64,000 nucleotides of DNA from Pegea sp. RAD2-039 (lineage: Eukaryota > Chordata > Thaliacea > Salpida > Salpidae), in the NCBI GenBank assembly GCA_034620365.1, contig JAQGEQ010000244.1:434001-498000 (forward strand), given 5' to 3'. Below the pieces are notes generated by a model. It was given only the letters and a program-made list of their open reading frames with translations, was not told the origin of the DNA and searched no databases. Both the position numbers and the translations under genes were made by a program. The first letter of the stretch is position 1, and each line of letters starts with the position of its first letter. Of the stretch, positions 10,316 to 22,936 are shown piece by piece.

Positions 10316-10999
10316 TTCTATACAGATTTACAATTATGTATTTTCTTCGAAATTCTATTGAACAATTCTCATTCTAGCATTATGTGTAGCTTATTCTTTT
10401 TTATATCATTTCCGATCAAAAGTTTGTTCTTATTATTTTTTTATTTTCTGATCAAACATTTCACAAGCACACCAGCTACTGTTTGATTTATTTTATACTT
10501 ATTCAAAAGACTTAAAAATTAAAAATCATATTTTTGGGAAAAACTTACAAATAGAATTATAAATTCTTAATTGATTCCTCAATACGCAATCAGCTATCAA
10601 TATATCTAATATCTCCAAACTAACAGCTGTCATCGTCATTCTAAACATTTACTATTAGAAATTTTATTTATTTAGTTAATTATTATTTAAAACAATCCTA
10701 AGACTATTATGACGACCTCTGGAAATGTTAAGTAACTGACGATGAATAAAAACATCATTTAACTTTTACTATGTTTTCTTTTACTATATATTATCTTATT
10801 TTCATTGATAGTTTATATTTTAACTATGCCTCTATAATGTTCCAAACATTTATACATTGATTTTAAAATGTTGTACTCAACACATTTCTATTATCGTTTT
10901 GATCTTCATTAAAACATAATTTTAACCTTTTACCTGATAATTTCAACAAAGTTTTATAACTACTTAAAGTAAGCAATATTATTTTCTTTTATTTTTCAG

Positions 11000-11132
11000 T
11001 ACATTTTGTTTTATTAAGTAGCAAATGGAGGGTCACTTAGAGAAAACTAAAACTGAAACTGAAACACAAAACAATCAAACGTTGGAAAAGAAGTATGACA
11101 TTCATACATGTTATACTTATGTTACGCTATAA
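11000..11132 (+). pseudogene. Plus-strand terminal-exon-like frame, copy A (TAG present)
   Basis: A strong splice-acceptor-like TTTTATTTTTCAG ends at 10,999. The frame behind it contains MEGHLEKTKTE from 11,025 and stops at 11,130-11,132. In B and C the frame is open from the acceptor through FCYIKWQ; in A the Trp codon is TAG. A carries an extra in-frame Thr-Glu pair (6 bases). AATAAA at 11,221-11,226 would serve as poly(A) signal, lying within the end of the opposing gene. The upstream exons of this putative gene were not found. Confidence 0.35.
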
Positions 11133-11213
11133 GCATATACTACTAAAACACTTTATAAAAAACAGACAACAAATTTTATTTTTGATAAACATTAAAAGAG
11201 ACACAAGTCTATT

Positions 11214-13550
11214 TTAGACAAATAAAAATGGCATTGTAGGTAGTTCGTTGAGTTTACTTAAAATATTTTTAAAGGTAATTTTTTTCCTATTTATTTTAGA
11301 GATATTTTCTAAGATTGATAAGTATTCATTCAACAAATTGGTCTTAAAATTGAGAAAACAGCTTTCATTAAAATTTCTGCATACTTTTGCAACAGTTACT
11401 TGAATGCAGGTAATTAGTTTAAAAAAACATTTTTCATTAGATGGAGTAATTCTATCATCCAACAAGGTAGGCAAAATCTTCAAAAAAATGAAGAAGTTTT
11501 GTAATATTTCTACTATTAATTTAGCAGAATTTGAATTATTTATCATCAAACTTCTTATGATTATCAGCCATCCTTCAAAATTTATCATACTTAAATTATT
11601 CCATCCAATATAATAATGGAAACACGTTCCGGTAAGAAAAAATTTTAACTTTTGTATTACATCTCTCTTATGTTCTTTTGTATAATCGATAAACTTAGGA
11701 GCTAGCAAAGTAAACAACCAAACTTTTCGTTTTAGTAAAAATATTGATTTAAAAATTGGCTCAACTTCTTCCTTCTGAATTCGTGAATGTTGGTGAAATT
11801 TCAGGATTATATCCTTTTTCAAATTATTTATCTTTTTTGATTCTGTAGTAATAAAATCTACAGGCAATCTTAAGAAATCATCCTGTAAGATAGAACTGAT
11901 AAGACCAATTACACGATGTTTTTCTTTATCAAAGTATAAAATAAAGTCTAAATAGTTTTGTGATGATTCTGGTTTTTCAATTTGGAAATTTGTGTATTCA
12001 AACGGAAATTCTGCAAAAGCAAATAACTCTAGTGTATTTTTAGATGGTGATAAAAGCAATTGATGCAATAAACAATCAAAAAACGTTTTAAGCATCACGT
12101 CTTTTACAAACAAGTTGTCATATTTCTTTGTTTTATCAATAATTGTATAAAACATTTTATCTAAAAGTTGACATTTTTCACCACTTGAGTACTCCTTTGT
12201 ATGTTTTCTATTTAAAAAGCAATCTTGCGACTTTTTGCTAGCATTATTATTCAACAATTTTACTAAACAAATATTCAGTTGTTTCTTTAGAGCAAAAGCT
12301 AGAGTAACTAACAACAATATAATCCTCAGACATGTAGAAATAGACCGGTTTATGTTTTGATCTCTAAAGCATTTTAAAATCGTTGAGTTTAATACTGAAA
12401 ACAAAAAAACATCACTCGTAAGAGAAATTATAAATTCATTGCTAAGATAAACTTGTTTTTCTTTTTCTTTAAGACTTTCTCCCAGTTCGAACTCATAATG
12501 ATTGAACTGTAATCTCTTATAGATAGTTTTGTTTACATATAAACCGTTTGCAATCTTCTTCAATTCATTAGATTTAAAGCCTGGAAATTTGTAAGAACAA
12601 ACCAACTGTATTAACCAATCAAAACAAACTAAAGCTGACGAAAGCGTAGTAATCAAAGATTTCTCAGTCTCAATTACATGCTTGGTAAACTCAGTTTTGC
12701 ATAATATGCGAATCTCTTTTGAGCAAAAAGTTTGTCTAAAAACATATATTTGATTTGCATTTGATAAATGGACAAATAAAAGCAAGTCACAATACATTAC
12801 AAGTTCTCTAATAAATGTGGCTGTTTTCACATAAGCTGAAGAGTAATAAAGTTGGCACTGATGAAAACATATAGTTTTGTGAGCATACCCATCTAAAAAT
12901 GACAGATATGTTTGCAATTTATTTAACCCAGATTGAGAATGTGACGTATTTGTCGGGGATGAAGAGAAAGAAAAGTATTTCATCAACTCAGCAAATCTCT
13001 TATTAGTTTGTTTAAAGTTTGTTTTTGAAGTTGTTATAAACACGTTTAGAATTTGCGACAAGAAACATGAAAAAGCAATTGTCTTAAAGTTCAGCAAAGT
13101 TTTAGATGAATCCAAACCTTCAGCAATTATCAAACAATGTTTCAAAAGTTCCAATCAAACAAAATGTTCTTTCACTGATTTATCTTTATTTAAGGAATAT
13201 GCCACTCCAAAGTGAAAAAATAGTTTTACTAAAACCATTTCATATGAAAAGTTACTAACATTGAAATCTTTTAACTTAAATACCCTAACAAAATTATCAT
13301 CTTGAGATATCCAATAAACGCATCCAGGTAAAGCAATTTTGTTTCTCAGAAAAAGATGAGACTTGCAATCAAGTTTATCGGTATCAAAGTTATCACGATT
13401 GTATTTATGTTGAAGTTCTAAATTATTTTTGAAAACTTCATTTGTAAAAATAAATTGAAACATTCTACCTTGCAAAATGTAGAACTTGTTTTCTTTTATC
13501 TTGTACTGTTTTACAAACTCGAAAAACTTATCAGCTTTTAAACTAGACAT
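11214..13550 (-). pseudogene. Long gene of unknown function, copy A, one internal TGA
   Basis: Copy A of the 779-residue gene that is whole at 38,392-40,731. The reading frame holds throughout, but a Cys codon TGT has become TGA, splitting it into 131 residues (13,155-13,550) and 646 residues (11,214-13,154). One codon is also missing near the SYK…PGFK segment. By my count about 49 residues differ from the unit C protein, many in small clusters. AATAAA on the minus strand at 11,175-11,180 follows the stop by some 35 bases. Read-through or selenocysteine at the former Cys is possible in principle, but loss of function is more likely, since copy B is broken elsewhere. I recognise no domain. Confidence 0.75.
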
Positions 13551-15548
13551 TTTTATGGATTAACAGTCTGTAAAAATGATTTGTACATCTTTAACATATG
13601 CAGAAGTATATAAAGAAACTATAAGGAAAATGTAAAAATCAGTATCTTATACTGATTTGTTTAGCTTTACCCAAAGCATGAATAATTCAAATTAGTTAAA
13701 TCTTAAATAATAGAGAATGTGAGAACTTTTCAAAATACATCTATGCACTTCTCTTTTATTACTTCATAGACTTAAAATTAACAATAACTACAAAAAGGAC
13801 ATCAAAGTTGTGGATATGTAAATAGATAATAGTAAATAAAACATTAAAACTTCTACAAACACTTGAAAATAATTTTAAGTTATTGCTAAAAGGTATTTAT
13901 TTATAAAAACTTGTAAAAAATTTTCAAAGTTTAGTTTTAAACTAATATCTAAACTTATTATAATATTGTTTTTTAGTTTACCACAAATTGTTGAAAAAAT
14001 ATGCAAGACATGAGAAAAAACAGTTGCTAAATAGAAATTAAGAAAAACGAATATCCAACCATAAAATCCAACATAAAAGTTTTTGTAAATATCTCCAAAA
14101 ATTTGATACTACTTTTATGTAAAACAGTTGATTAGTTTCATGTACAGTAAAAATAAACTATCAAAGGTTGTAAAAATTGATAGATTTATTAAAATTATTC
14201 CTTCTTATCGGTTTCTACAATGATTTTTCAGTTTTTTCTAAATGATATGTTGACTCAAAAGTGTATTTTTAATTTAAGAATACATTTTAAAACTTACTGT
14301 TTCTAAACTGGGTTTTAAAATAACATTTTTCTCTATTTACATTAAAGTAGTATATATTTAAGGCTTTTCCGTAGTGAACTTTTACTTATTTCTTCAATTT
14401 TTATAGCAGTTGAGCAATTAATAAACACCTTAGATGCAAAAGTTTATTTATTTAATAAAAACTTTACTATTAGCTCAAAATAAGAGAAAGCTGCTGATAA
14501 GATAACAACAAACACTAAAATTCAGCAAAATTATTTTATTAAAAAACAAAATCTGTGTCAAACAGGTTTTGTTTGTCAAAATCTAAACTAATTTTATTGT
14601 TCTCTCATCATATACATGAGCTCGTAGATTAAATTACAATTAATAATTTGTTGATTTGTATTTGTTAAGGATAATGAAGTATTGAATTATTTATGTAATT
14701 TGGTGTCAGATAAAAATAACAAATTTTTTAATAATTAAATTATAAAAAAGAATATATCTTTGGTTACTATTTTAATAAAGTTTTAGAAATTTGGTATCTA
14801 CAAATTATATCTTAATTAATGAAAACATGCATTATTGAAAAAATTGGTCTTAGTCTTGAACTTGGTATTGGTATTTTAATTTAAAAATAGTTTTACTCAG
14901 AAGACTAAGGCTTTGTTTTCAATACTCATGTTAACAACAACTGGAATTTTAAAAATAAAGACATTAACAACTTATTCAATTACCACAAAAATTACGATTT
15001 TGTTCGATTAAACTTATTTTTATCAGGAATTAAAATATAATAACTATAAGTTGTCTTAAGACTTTTTGTAACTAATCAAATTTCAATTTAAGAATTTAAT
15101 TTTGTTTTTTTAAGCTCTTTGAAATCTTCATTTGTTTGTAATAGCAAAAGCTAACTTAACATTTGTAATTAATAAAATGTGTTTTAAATGAATTCAGTTT
15201 TAAACTTTTTAAAAATAGTTTATTTCAAAAAATTATAGAGCTAGTCAGCGAAAACAGAAAAAAAACCTAAATTAATTGTTAATTAAACTGTAAAATAGAA
15301 ATGTCGTACCAAACAACAATTACAAAATTGAAACATTGACACTCAACGTATGCTAGTATAAGGTTAGTTGAATTTACTTAACCAGGTTATTCAAATATAT
15401 TTTTTAATATTCTTGGCAACAAAATAATTTATTTAAATTTTGAAAAAACTTTTACTTCCTTCATATCATAAAATGATTAACTTTTTTTTGCTTAATATAA
15501 ATTATCAGAACTGATTTATTTCATAAATTTTGTATTTTGTAAAGTTTG
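13551..15548. other. Non-coding region between the long gene and the next zinc-finger remnant
   Basis: Holds the presumed promoter of the minus-strand gene: ATATA-rich sequence near 13,605-13,615 and, in minus sense, a TTTTTACAG that could be a leader splice acceptor near 13,568-13,576. The rest shows no gene. It is nearly identical to 27,020-29,017 and clearly diverged from 40,732-43,390, which carries a ~540 bp extra segment. Confidence 0.6.
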
Positions 15549-15808
15549 ATGGACAACAAAAAAATTTATCGGAAGCGAAAGTTGTTATCAACTGAAAGTA
15601 ACATCGACAATGTAACATGAAAAAAGAAACATTCAAATAAATTATTTAATGCAGAGGATGGTTGGAACGAAATTATCGTTGATGAAATTACTTGTAACAA
15701 TGAAATAGAAAATATAACAAAGAAGAGTAATTCGTCAACCAAAAGTAATCAATCAGCAGAAGTAGTAAACGAAGAAAAAAAAATGTTTGCTTAAAAAGTT
15801 TCAAATTG
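15549..15808 (+). pseudogene. Zinc-finger gene remnant, copy B, fingers deleted
   Basis: Only the basic N-terminal part remains (MDNKKIYRKRK…). A TGA interrupts it after about 23 codons. At about 15,808 the sequence jumps from the codons just before finger 1 to the 3' flank, removing about 480 bases with all three fingers. A second deletion of about 1.2 kb removes the upstream region including the TATA-like box. Both breakpoints are identical in unit C, so the loss preceded the B/C duplication. Confidence 0.85.
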
Positions 15809-17424
15809 CAAAAAAGAAATTAATATTTGTAAATCTATGAACTAAAAAATATAAAAACTGCAGAAAATTAGCTGATTAAAATAATCAAAATGTTAAAATG
15901 TTGGAATGAGTTTCAACTTTCCAGTTTGGTGATTCTGGATATTTTAGATGCATAGTAGAATATCTACAAATAGGAATTCCTACAGCTTTATTAATAACAT
16001 TTTAAAAATACAAATTAATGATCTTTTTTTTAACTCATCAAATATTTATCCACCAGTACGACAAAGTAATTTCAAAATAGTGCTTTCAAAAAAAGTGATT
16101 TAAAAACGTTTAAAAGAAAAGATGAAAATTTAAAGAAATTCAAATGTCTTTACAAATGACACCACTTGGTGTTAGACAATATTTCTATTATTTGCTGTTG
16201 TAACTAGAAATTATTTAAATAATTCATCAAAAACCTCCAAAAAATATAATTTTTGCAACAAGATACTGAAAAGTTAATATTGGAATAATATTTTGTAGAT
16301 CAACTTATTTAGAAAAATATCATTATTTTAAAAATAATTTTGATTTTTATAATATTATTTAACAATGAAAAATTCTTTTTTGTTTTTGTTTTTCATATCT
16401 CAGTTAAATTTATTCATTATTTCTAAACTCATCAACTTTTAGCACAAACGTAAAGTTATTTTTTATTACAATAAGTAGTTAAAGTTTGTGTTTCAAATTA
16501 AGATAACTCGGAATCAAGAAATTCATTTCCATGAAGTTAATTTCCAACTGCTAGTTAGTTTACTTCATGTTTTTTAATAAAATTTTCGATTAAAGTATTA
16601 ACAAATATTTTATTAAAATCTTTAGTTTAGTATAAATATAATAAACCGATTTACTCTTAGATTCTCTTACTGTAAATTAGGTTTAAATATATAAATTATT
16701 CTAAAGAAGTTTTGATAACAGTTGCATTTTGCTTGAATTAATTTTTACTGTTATAATACCTAAATTTAAAAGAACATTATAGTCTATCAAGTTAGGTTGA
16801 ATAAAAGATAAATAAGATGGTTACAGAAAAAGGTAGATTAACTTTTATATTCAAATAATATTTTTTCCTTTAAAATTTCAACATTTTTCCATATTTTATT
16901 GAAAAAATTACTATAAAATAAAAAAACCTTTCACTTCAGTTTTTCTTGTTAATGATAATCAATTCTAATTAAAATCATGTTTTAATTTGAATACAATTGT
17001 TGATTCGTTTATAGCAGATGATCTTCAATATCTAATAAAAATATTTTTTCATTTCAATCAAAAATTTTAACTTTAAAATAAAAAGCTTGAATGGCTATTA
17101 GTTAGTTGTATGTTATCTTTTGTGATCAGCAACATAATTGCCACTATTAAAACATCTTTGCTGTATTTTCTTCATCATTTTATTCTTGCTTTATAACGTC
17201 ACTTAGTTCCCATGTTTCGTTGAAGTCATTATTAAATAATTATTATTTTTTCGTTTCGAAAAATATTTATTAGAAAAAAAGTTTAAATAACAAAGAATGG
17301 ACAAAAGAAAATAAGATAATTCAAATAAAATTATCACTAACAACCATTATTACTAACTAACAAAATAAAATGATACTTTCTTCAATGGCATTAATAAAAA
17401 AATAAATAAAGTTAGTTTTTTAAG
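15809..17424. other. Non-coding part of macro-unit B
   Basis: Collinear with 2,560-4,170 and almost identical to 29,278-30,893. No frame, RNA or other feature is supportable. Confidence 0.65.
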
Positions 17425-17742
17425 ATGGTTCATCAATATATATCTACAAATTGTTTATTTCAAAATCTTCTGCGTTTTGAAGAAGTAATACGTCTAATGT
17501 TTCATAATATTTCTTTTACTATCATCTCTTTCGATCTAATAATTGTTAAAACAAAAGTCTTTTTTATTAATTACATTCTCCTTTATAAGGTTGGTTTACT
17601 TAGAACTGTTAGAAAATGTTTTCCTTTGACAACAATTTTTAAATATTTTTTTTTACATTTGGATGGTTATTACTTTTTAGATTATAATTTTCAAAGGACA
17701 AGATCAAAAGTTGCTGTGAATATATTTTTCAATTCTGAATAA
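17425..17742 (+). other. Conserved 105-codon open frame, copy B (coding doubtful)
   Basis: Same frame as at 4,171, with only two residue changes by eye (D/N and N/F). Same doubts about coding. Confidence 0.2.
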
Positions 17743-17950
17743 TTTTAATCAAAACGTAGTGAAGTATTGTAAAAACAATTTATTGAAATTAGTTGAATTC
17801 GTTTTTAAAAATTAGCTTTTGATTTAATGCAAAACAAACATTAATTTATATTTACAAACAGTTTATTGAAGATTAGAAATAACAAAACTTTTATAAAACA
17901 ACTAATTGAAATAATAAATTTATTACAAAATTACAAATGGTAAAATTTCA

Positions 17951-18101
17951 TTGTAAAAGCTCGGCCGAAAACGGTGATATAGGATGTGCTATGAGTGATG
18001 ATATTAAAAAAAAGTAAAAGAAAATGAGACGAAAGAAACTAATCGAGCAACACAAAGTGAAATGCAAAATAAAAAGCTGTTAAAGTTTCTCTCTTTTTTT
18101 G
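17951..18101 (+). other. Conserved island, copy B
   Basis: Counterpart of 4,700-4,850, with GCTCGGCCGAAAACGG and GAGTGATGATATT unchanged. Confidence 0.3.
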
Positions 18102-18214
18102 AATGTAGTTTTTCTTCTCTTCATTTTATTTCAGAAAAGAAACCACCGTTTAGAACAAGAAAATATGATATATTTCATCTATTAAATACGTTGTGCTAAT
18201 TAATATATCTTCAT

Positions 18215-18490
18215 ATGTTAGTATTAATGACAAGAGTTGAAAATAATATATTTGCAGAATGTCAATTTTTTGATAAAATTATTCGACACATTACCGGTTT
18301 TAAAATTAACAAATGTTACTGCGGAGGTTCACTAACAGAAGAAAGTAGTGACAAATTCGAAAAATTATTTTTCTCTTTTATCATTTTATTTCGATCTAGT
18401 ATTTGTCAGGAGAAAAGTTATTTTCTATCTTTTATTTTTTTCCAAACGTTTCATTTATTAAAAATTGTTAGACAATATTTAAATCTTTGA
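18215..18490 (+). repeat. Dispersed repeat core, copy B, containing a chance 91-codon frame
   Basis: A frame runs through the hairpin (near 18,291, with loop and arm changes) and the CTAGTATTTGTCAGGAGAAA module (~18,397). Its equivalent is interrupted in A and C and shorter in D, so it is not a conserved gene. Confidence 0.55.
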
Positions 18491-18930
18491 CATCAGTCTT
18501 ATAGAAGATTATATCTTACCTGTAGTTGCAAAATACTTTTTAGATTTAATTTTTCATGTAATTATTGAAAACTAAATCTATATAAAGTACTTTTTATCTG
18601 AAGCTAGTTTTATGAAGTTGAATAAACCTTATATAAATACAAAAAATAATGTTTTGTAAGTTCAACGTATTTGAGCTAGACTATTCATCTAACAGATCTA
18701 AATAAAATTATCCATTAATTTGCTAACTTTGCTAGCCATCTTAGACTAACAATAAGACTTTATAAATTCTGATCAAAATCAACGTTGTTAGATTAAATCA
18801 TTATAAAATCAAGTTTAATGAAAGTTGCCTTAACTGAAAATTATACTTAAATTTTGTCATCTTTACAGATCTTGTCGGAATACTTTCTTTCTGAATTTAC
18901 TAAATTTAATGAGTTGGAAAAAATTTGCAA

Positions 18931-18992
18931 AAACATAGCCTAAAGCAATAGAAAGTTTTAAAAATTATTTATCGGCAGCGACGTCTAGCGTC
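18931..18992 (+). repeat. ACATAGCC/GACGTCTAGCGTC core, copy 2
   Basis: Core with the intact GACG-TCTAG-CGTC hairpin at 18,980-18,992. Flanks match 5,600-6,060. Confidence 0.5.
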
Positions 18993-21901
18993 AAATTTTT
19001 CGACTAAAAAAACAAAAACCTAAAACAGTTTTATTCTAATTTTATATAATAACGCTTTTACTTAAACCAACAATTTTATTATTAGGTAAAGCCTTTTTCT
19101 GTAGATCAAGTTTTTATATTAATATGTTAGATCAATACATTTTATAAAGTAAATTTTAATATTTTCTCACAAAAACTTAAGCTAAGAAGAAAACAAGAAT
19201 GTTTTCGAAAAGACGAATTTATATTTATAATAGTTGTGACAGTAATAAAAAAAACATTTTATTGTCAACTGAGATTATTAATCTGTGGAAAGTTGTTTAA
19301 ACTCATATTCTATGCAACTAGAAAAAGATTAAATTAAACTGTTAAGAAATCTTATTTGGGTTGCAATTATAAAAATGCAGGTAAAAAAAGCCAAAAAAAA
19401 TTCAGCAGATCATTTAAAGACGCGTCTTTTCACTTAAATAACTCGGGTTTTCTTTTAAACCATATAGTAAGTTAGTTTTTTTTATCTTATTCCAAATTTT
19501 TCGACAAAATGTTTTTACAAAATGTTAGTTCTTACAAGCAGACAAAAATATATTCATTTCAACTTTCATAAAACGCTTTTCAGTTTAAACATTTTTACCA
19601 CAAAATAATAATAATTAAGTTTCAATTATTTGACTTTTCGATATAGTTATGATTTTTTATAACACTTTGTTTAACAAATGTTAATCATCAAAAAAACTTC
19701 ATTCAATTGTTGAACAAGTATCATCGTAAAATTCTTTTTAACGAATTTCGAAGCTGTACATTGAGATTCAACTTTCTCAGGCATGCCATCTACAGTTTAG
19801 TGTTTGTGAAAAGTTTTTGAACGATTTTATTCAATAATCTACCTAAATTTATAAAATAAAATAAATCTATAAAATCTGTAAAATAAAAAAATCAAACATA
19901 AAAATGAAACAGAGACATTTTGTCACTGGAAAAAGTAGTAGATAAAAGATTTTTTATGTTTCACTGACACACAATAGCATAATGCGAACAAAGATGTTAT
20001 AATTAAAAATCAAATGAAAATTGAAAATCAAGTCAAGTAATATTATCAATGAAACATTCAAAGCAATTTTAAAATTGAAAGTTTGCAGTTATTTTTTTGA
20101 TACAATTATCGGATTACTTTATAGACACATAGTCGATATCAAAAATAGAAATCTGTTTCAGATCTTGCAATGAAAGTTAGGAAACACTTCTTGATATAGT
20201 AATAGATTTTCATCTTGTATTTGTCTAGAAAAGATTTAAAATCTAGACTTATATTTGAAAGTTAGATTTTTAACAACTGTGTGATATTTTTTTTTCTTTT
20301 GATATCAATATTATAAAAAAATTATTTCCTACTTCTTATTACATAATACATTTCAGTTTTAAAATTTAAAATGATTTCAAACTAACACTATTACAAATAC
20401 CTTTTTATGTTGATTTTATTGTATGAGTATCAAAAAACCTTGAATGAATTTTAAAAAAGGAAGTTTTGCTAGATAGATACAAAATTCTAAATAGAAATGA
20501 TAGAATTGTACACAAAATTTACTTGGATTGAATTTACAAAAATTAACGTTTTCATTTAATTTAATGAATTTAAATGAATTAATAACTTATATATATACAA
20601 TAATTTTATACATTATTTATAAACTATTGTCTACTACATAGTGCTTATTCAAAATTAGTTTTCAACTTTCCAAGAATTTTTTAAAAGTAAAATTATTACA
20701 AATAGTTTCTATGTGAAGCTCATTGTTTGACTTTTAATAAAACTGATATAAATATTAAAAAGGAATGTACTGGAATCCTAAAGTCACTGAGCAACACTAT
20801 TTGTCTAGTAGACATAAGAGTACAAGAATTCACAATTTCTTTAGATATAAAGATAAAACTATTATAAAGTATAGATGTTGTGTTTGAAGATTGAAAAATT
20901 AGACAAATAAAAAAATATTTTTAATTTCTATTAATGTTAAGTTTTTTCATGAATCGCTTAATAATTTGAAAAAGTTAAAAGTAAAATTTATAAGCATAAA
21001 AATAAACAAATAAAAATTCTATTAATAATTATTGCTAATTTACTAAATTTATTTATTGACTATTTTGCTACCCACTAAATTTACTCATTTTCTTTAAAAA
21101 AACAAATTAAAAAAATAATTTTAGGAGTAATCTTTGTAAGTTCTTGTAATTCGAGTCACTTTCCTGTTGAATACAACGACAAAAAACAATTTCTTCAAAT
21201 CTCCATTATTATTTTTTCTACAAACAAATATTTGATATCAAATTGTAATTCACGAAATCTAATTTATTATTTGAAATATCCAATCAGTTTTAAATTTGAA
21301 AATTAGTTTGAATTAATTTTCAATTAATTTATCGACAATGGTCGATGTCCAAAATTTATAAATGATTGATTAGCGAATGTTTTGTAACCGAGGAATATTT
21401 TTCATTATAAAAACGTTTTTTTCATCTTGTATTTGTCTGAAAAAAATATTTTTCAAAAATTATTTTTTATTTCATAAATTTGAATAAATTTTAATCATGA
21501 GATTAATTTTGTATGTTGACAATAAAGAAAAAAACAAATTACTTTTACTAATTTTGATTACTTTATTTAAGATTTTTCTAATTTTGATCGAAATTATTCC
21601 TTTATATTTTTAAATAAACTCAAATACAATGAAAATTAAAAACGTTTTTAATCGGCAGCATCTACCAAAATAAAATAGTAGATAGTTTGATAGATTTTTA
21701 TTACATAAAAATTTATGTTAAAAAGTGTTAAGTTACTTTACATTTAAAATAAAAAAAATAATTTCCTAAAAAAATTTTAATTTTGTTTGATACGAAAAAC
21801 TACTTGTTAAGATAGTTTTGTTTTCAATTTAAACATATTTATTCGTAATTTCAACAAAGTTTGAAAATAAGTCTTAAAATTCTAGTTATCAAATATCACT
21901 T

Positions 21902-21970
21902 ACAAAAACATAGCCTGAAGCAATGCAAGGATTTCAAAATTATTTATCTTCAGCGACGTCTAGCGTCAAC
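21902..21970 (+). repeat. ACATAGCC/GACGTCTAGCGTC core, copy 3
   Basis: A more divergent subtype that reads GCCTGAAGCAATGCAAGG and TTATCTTCAGCGACG, like the two inverted copies at 53,998 and 55,500. In this subtype CTGAAG and CTTCAG could also pair. Hairpin GACG-TCTAG-CGTC at 21,955-21,967. Confidence 0.5.
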
Positions 21971-22420
21971 TTTTTCGAATATGGAAACATAAAAGTCAAA
22001 AATCTTTAATTAGTTTTGTTGATTTTTATAAAAACATTTTTATTTACACAAAAGAAACAATCTTTCTTAAAATTAATATATTTTATGAAGTCAAGTTTAA
22101 TATTTTCTTAAAACTACTAAATTTACAAAATAAATAATGAATGTTTTTGAAAAGATGAATTTATAGATTTATTTTTAAAGACTGTATAATATAAATAAAT
22201 TTGTTGTCAAGCGAGAAAAACAATATGGGAAAACTGTTTGAACTGATTTTTTACTTAAAAAATTAGTTAACTTTCAAAGTTATAATTAAATGTTTATGCT
22301 TGTTTGATTGACAACTCAAGTATTGATTAGTTTAATAAACTTGCATGGTAAGATTTTCTAAATTAGATAGTAGGAACGGAAATACTTTTAAAAAAATCTT
22401 AAAACAGTAATTAAAATGAC

Positions 22421-22491
22421 GCCGAAAAATTGAACTTCTCTTTAGTCGCCGACTCAAGTTTCTTGTTCTGAAGCCACAAAATTTTAGTTAT
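22421..22491 (+). other. GC-richer island, copy B
   Basis: Counterpart of 8,632-8,700, with GACGCCGAAAAA and TTAGTCGCCGACTC kept. Here the tRNA-like element that follows it in A and C is absent. Confidence 0.35.
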
Positions 22492-22810
22492 TTGTTTTAG
22501 TTTATTTGATTCAAATCTAAATCAAAGTTTTTTAGTTTATTTATCAATAAATTTTTATTAGATATGTTGAGTTTTGTATGTAAAATACAATTGTTATCTG
22601 AAAACTCATTAAATATAAAATAAAAACTAAAAAAATTTAATTGAATTAAAACAAATAACAAATCAACTTGAGATTAAGTAGCTCTTGAAAAACAATTTCA
22701 ATGAAATTTAAGGTTTGAACATTATTGTGACGTACAGAATACTAAAAAAACTACAATAAAACTTGTTTGCTTGTAAACACGTTACTTGTTTCAAAATTAG
22801 GTTTGAAATT

Positions 22811-22936
22811 TCAATTTAAAAAAGAATTTTTCTTAATTGCATCATCTACTGGTTGGCTGATTTCAGATTTCTTTAAATGATTTAAATGTGATTTATAAAA
22901 GCTTGTCATTTGAAACCCTAAATATTCACTTGGTTC
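22811..22936 (-). pseudogene. EPSEYL exon-like frame, copy B
   Basis: Starts EPSEYLGFQMTSFYKS and runs through QPVDDAIKK, then a TGA after SFLN. It is shorter than copies A and C because of a small indel. No start codon. Confidence 0.3.

Larger units (their letters stand above)
1145..15548. repeat. Macro-unit A of the ~13.5 kb tandem array
   Basis: First of four head-to-tail copies. The order is zinc-finger gene (frameshifted here), 105-codon frame, 140 bp conserved island, dispersed repeats, signal-peptide ORF, GC-richer island, tRNA-like chimera, minus-strand exon relic, plus-strand terminal exon, and the long minus-strand gene (one internal TGA here). Compared with C and D it lacks about 370 bp at ~6,693/6,694. 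It shares with D the complete zinc-finger locus that B and C have lost, so A and D probably keep the older arrangement. Confidence 0.9.
19860..22500 (+). repeat. Unit B-specific block of two or more repeat copies
   Basis: Replaces the A/C segment that holds the signal-peptide ORF and tRNA chimera. Hairpins at 20,120-20,138 (TATAGAC-N5-GTCGATA) and 21,330-21,347 (TATCGAC-N4-GTCGATG) are about 1.2 kb apart in the same orientation, each followed by a decayed CTTGTATTTGTCT module. Between them lie AAAGTCACTGAGCAACACTA (~20,779) and CCTGTTGAATACAACGAC (~21,163). This gives a period of about 1.2 kb for the family. No gene is supportable here. Confidence 0.6.

Noticed and set aside
11404-11613. Plus-strand frames opposite the long gene (also 24,870-25,151 and 38,582-38,791)
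   Set aside because: Antisense to the 779-codon frame; kept open only because the sense strand is conserved.
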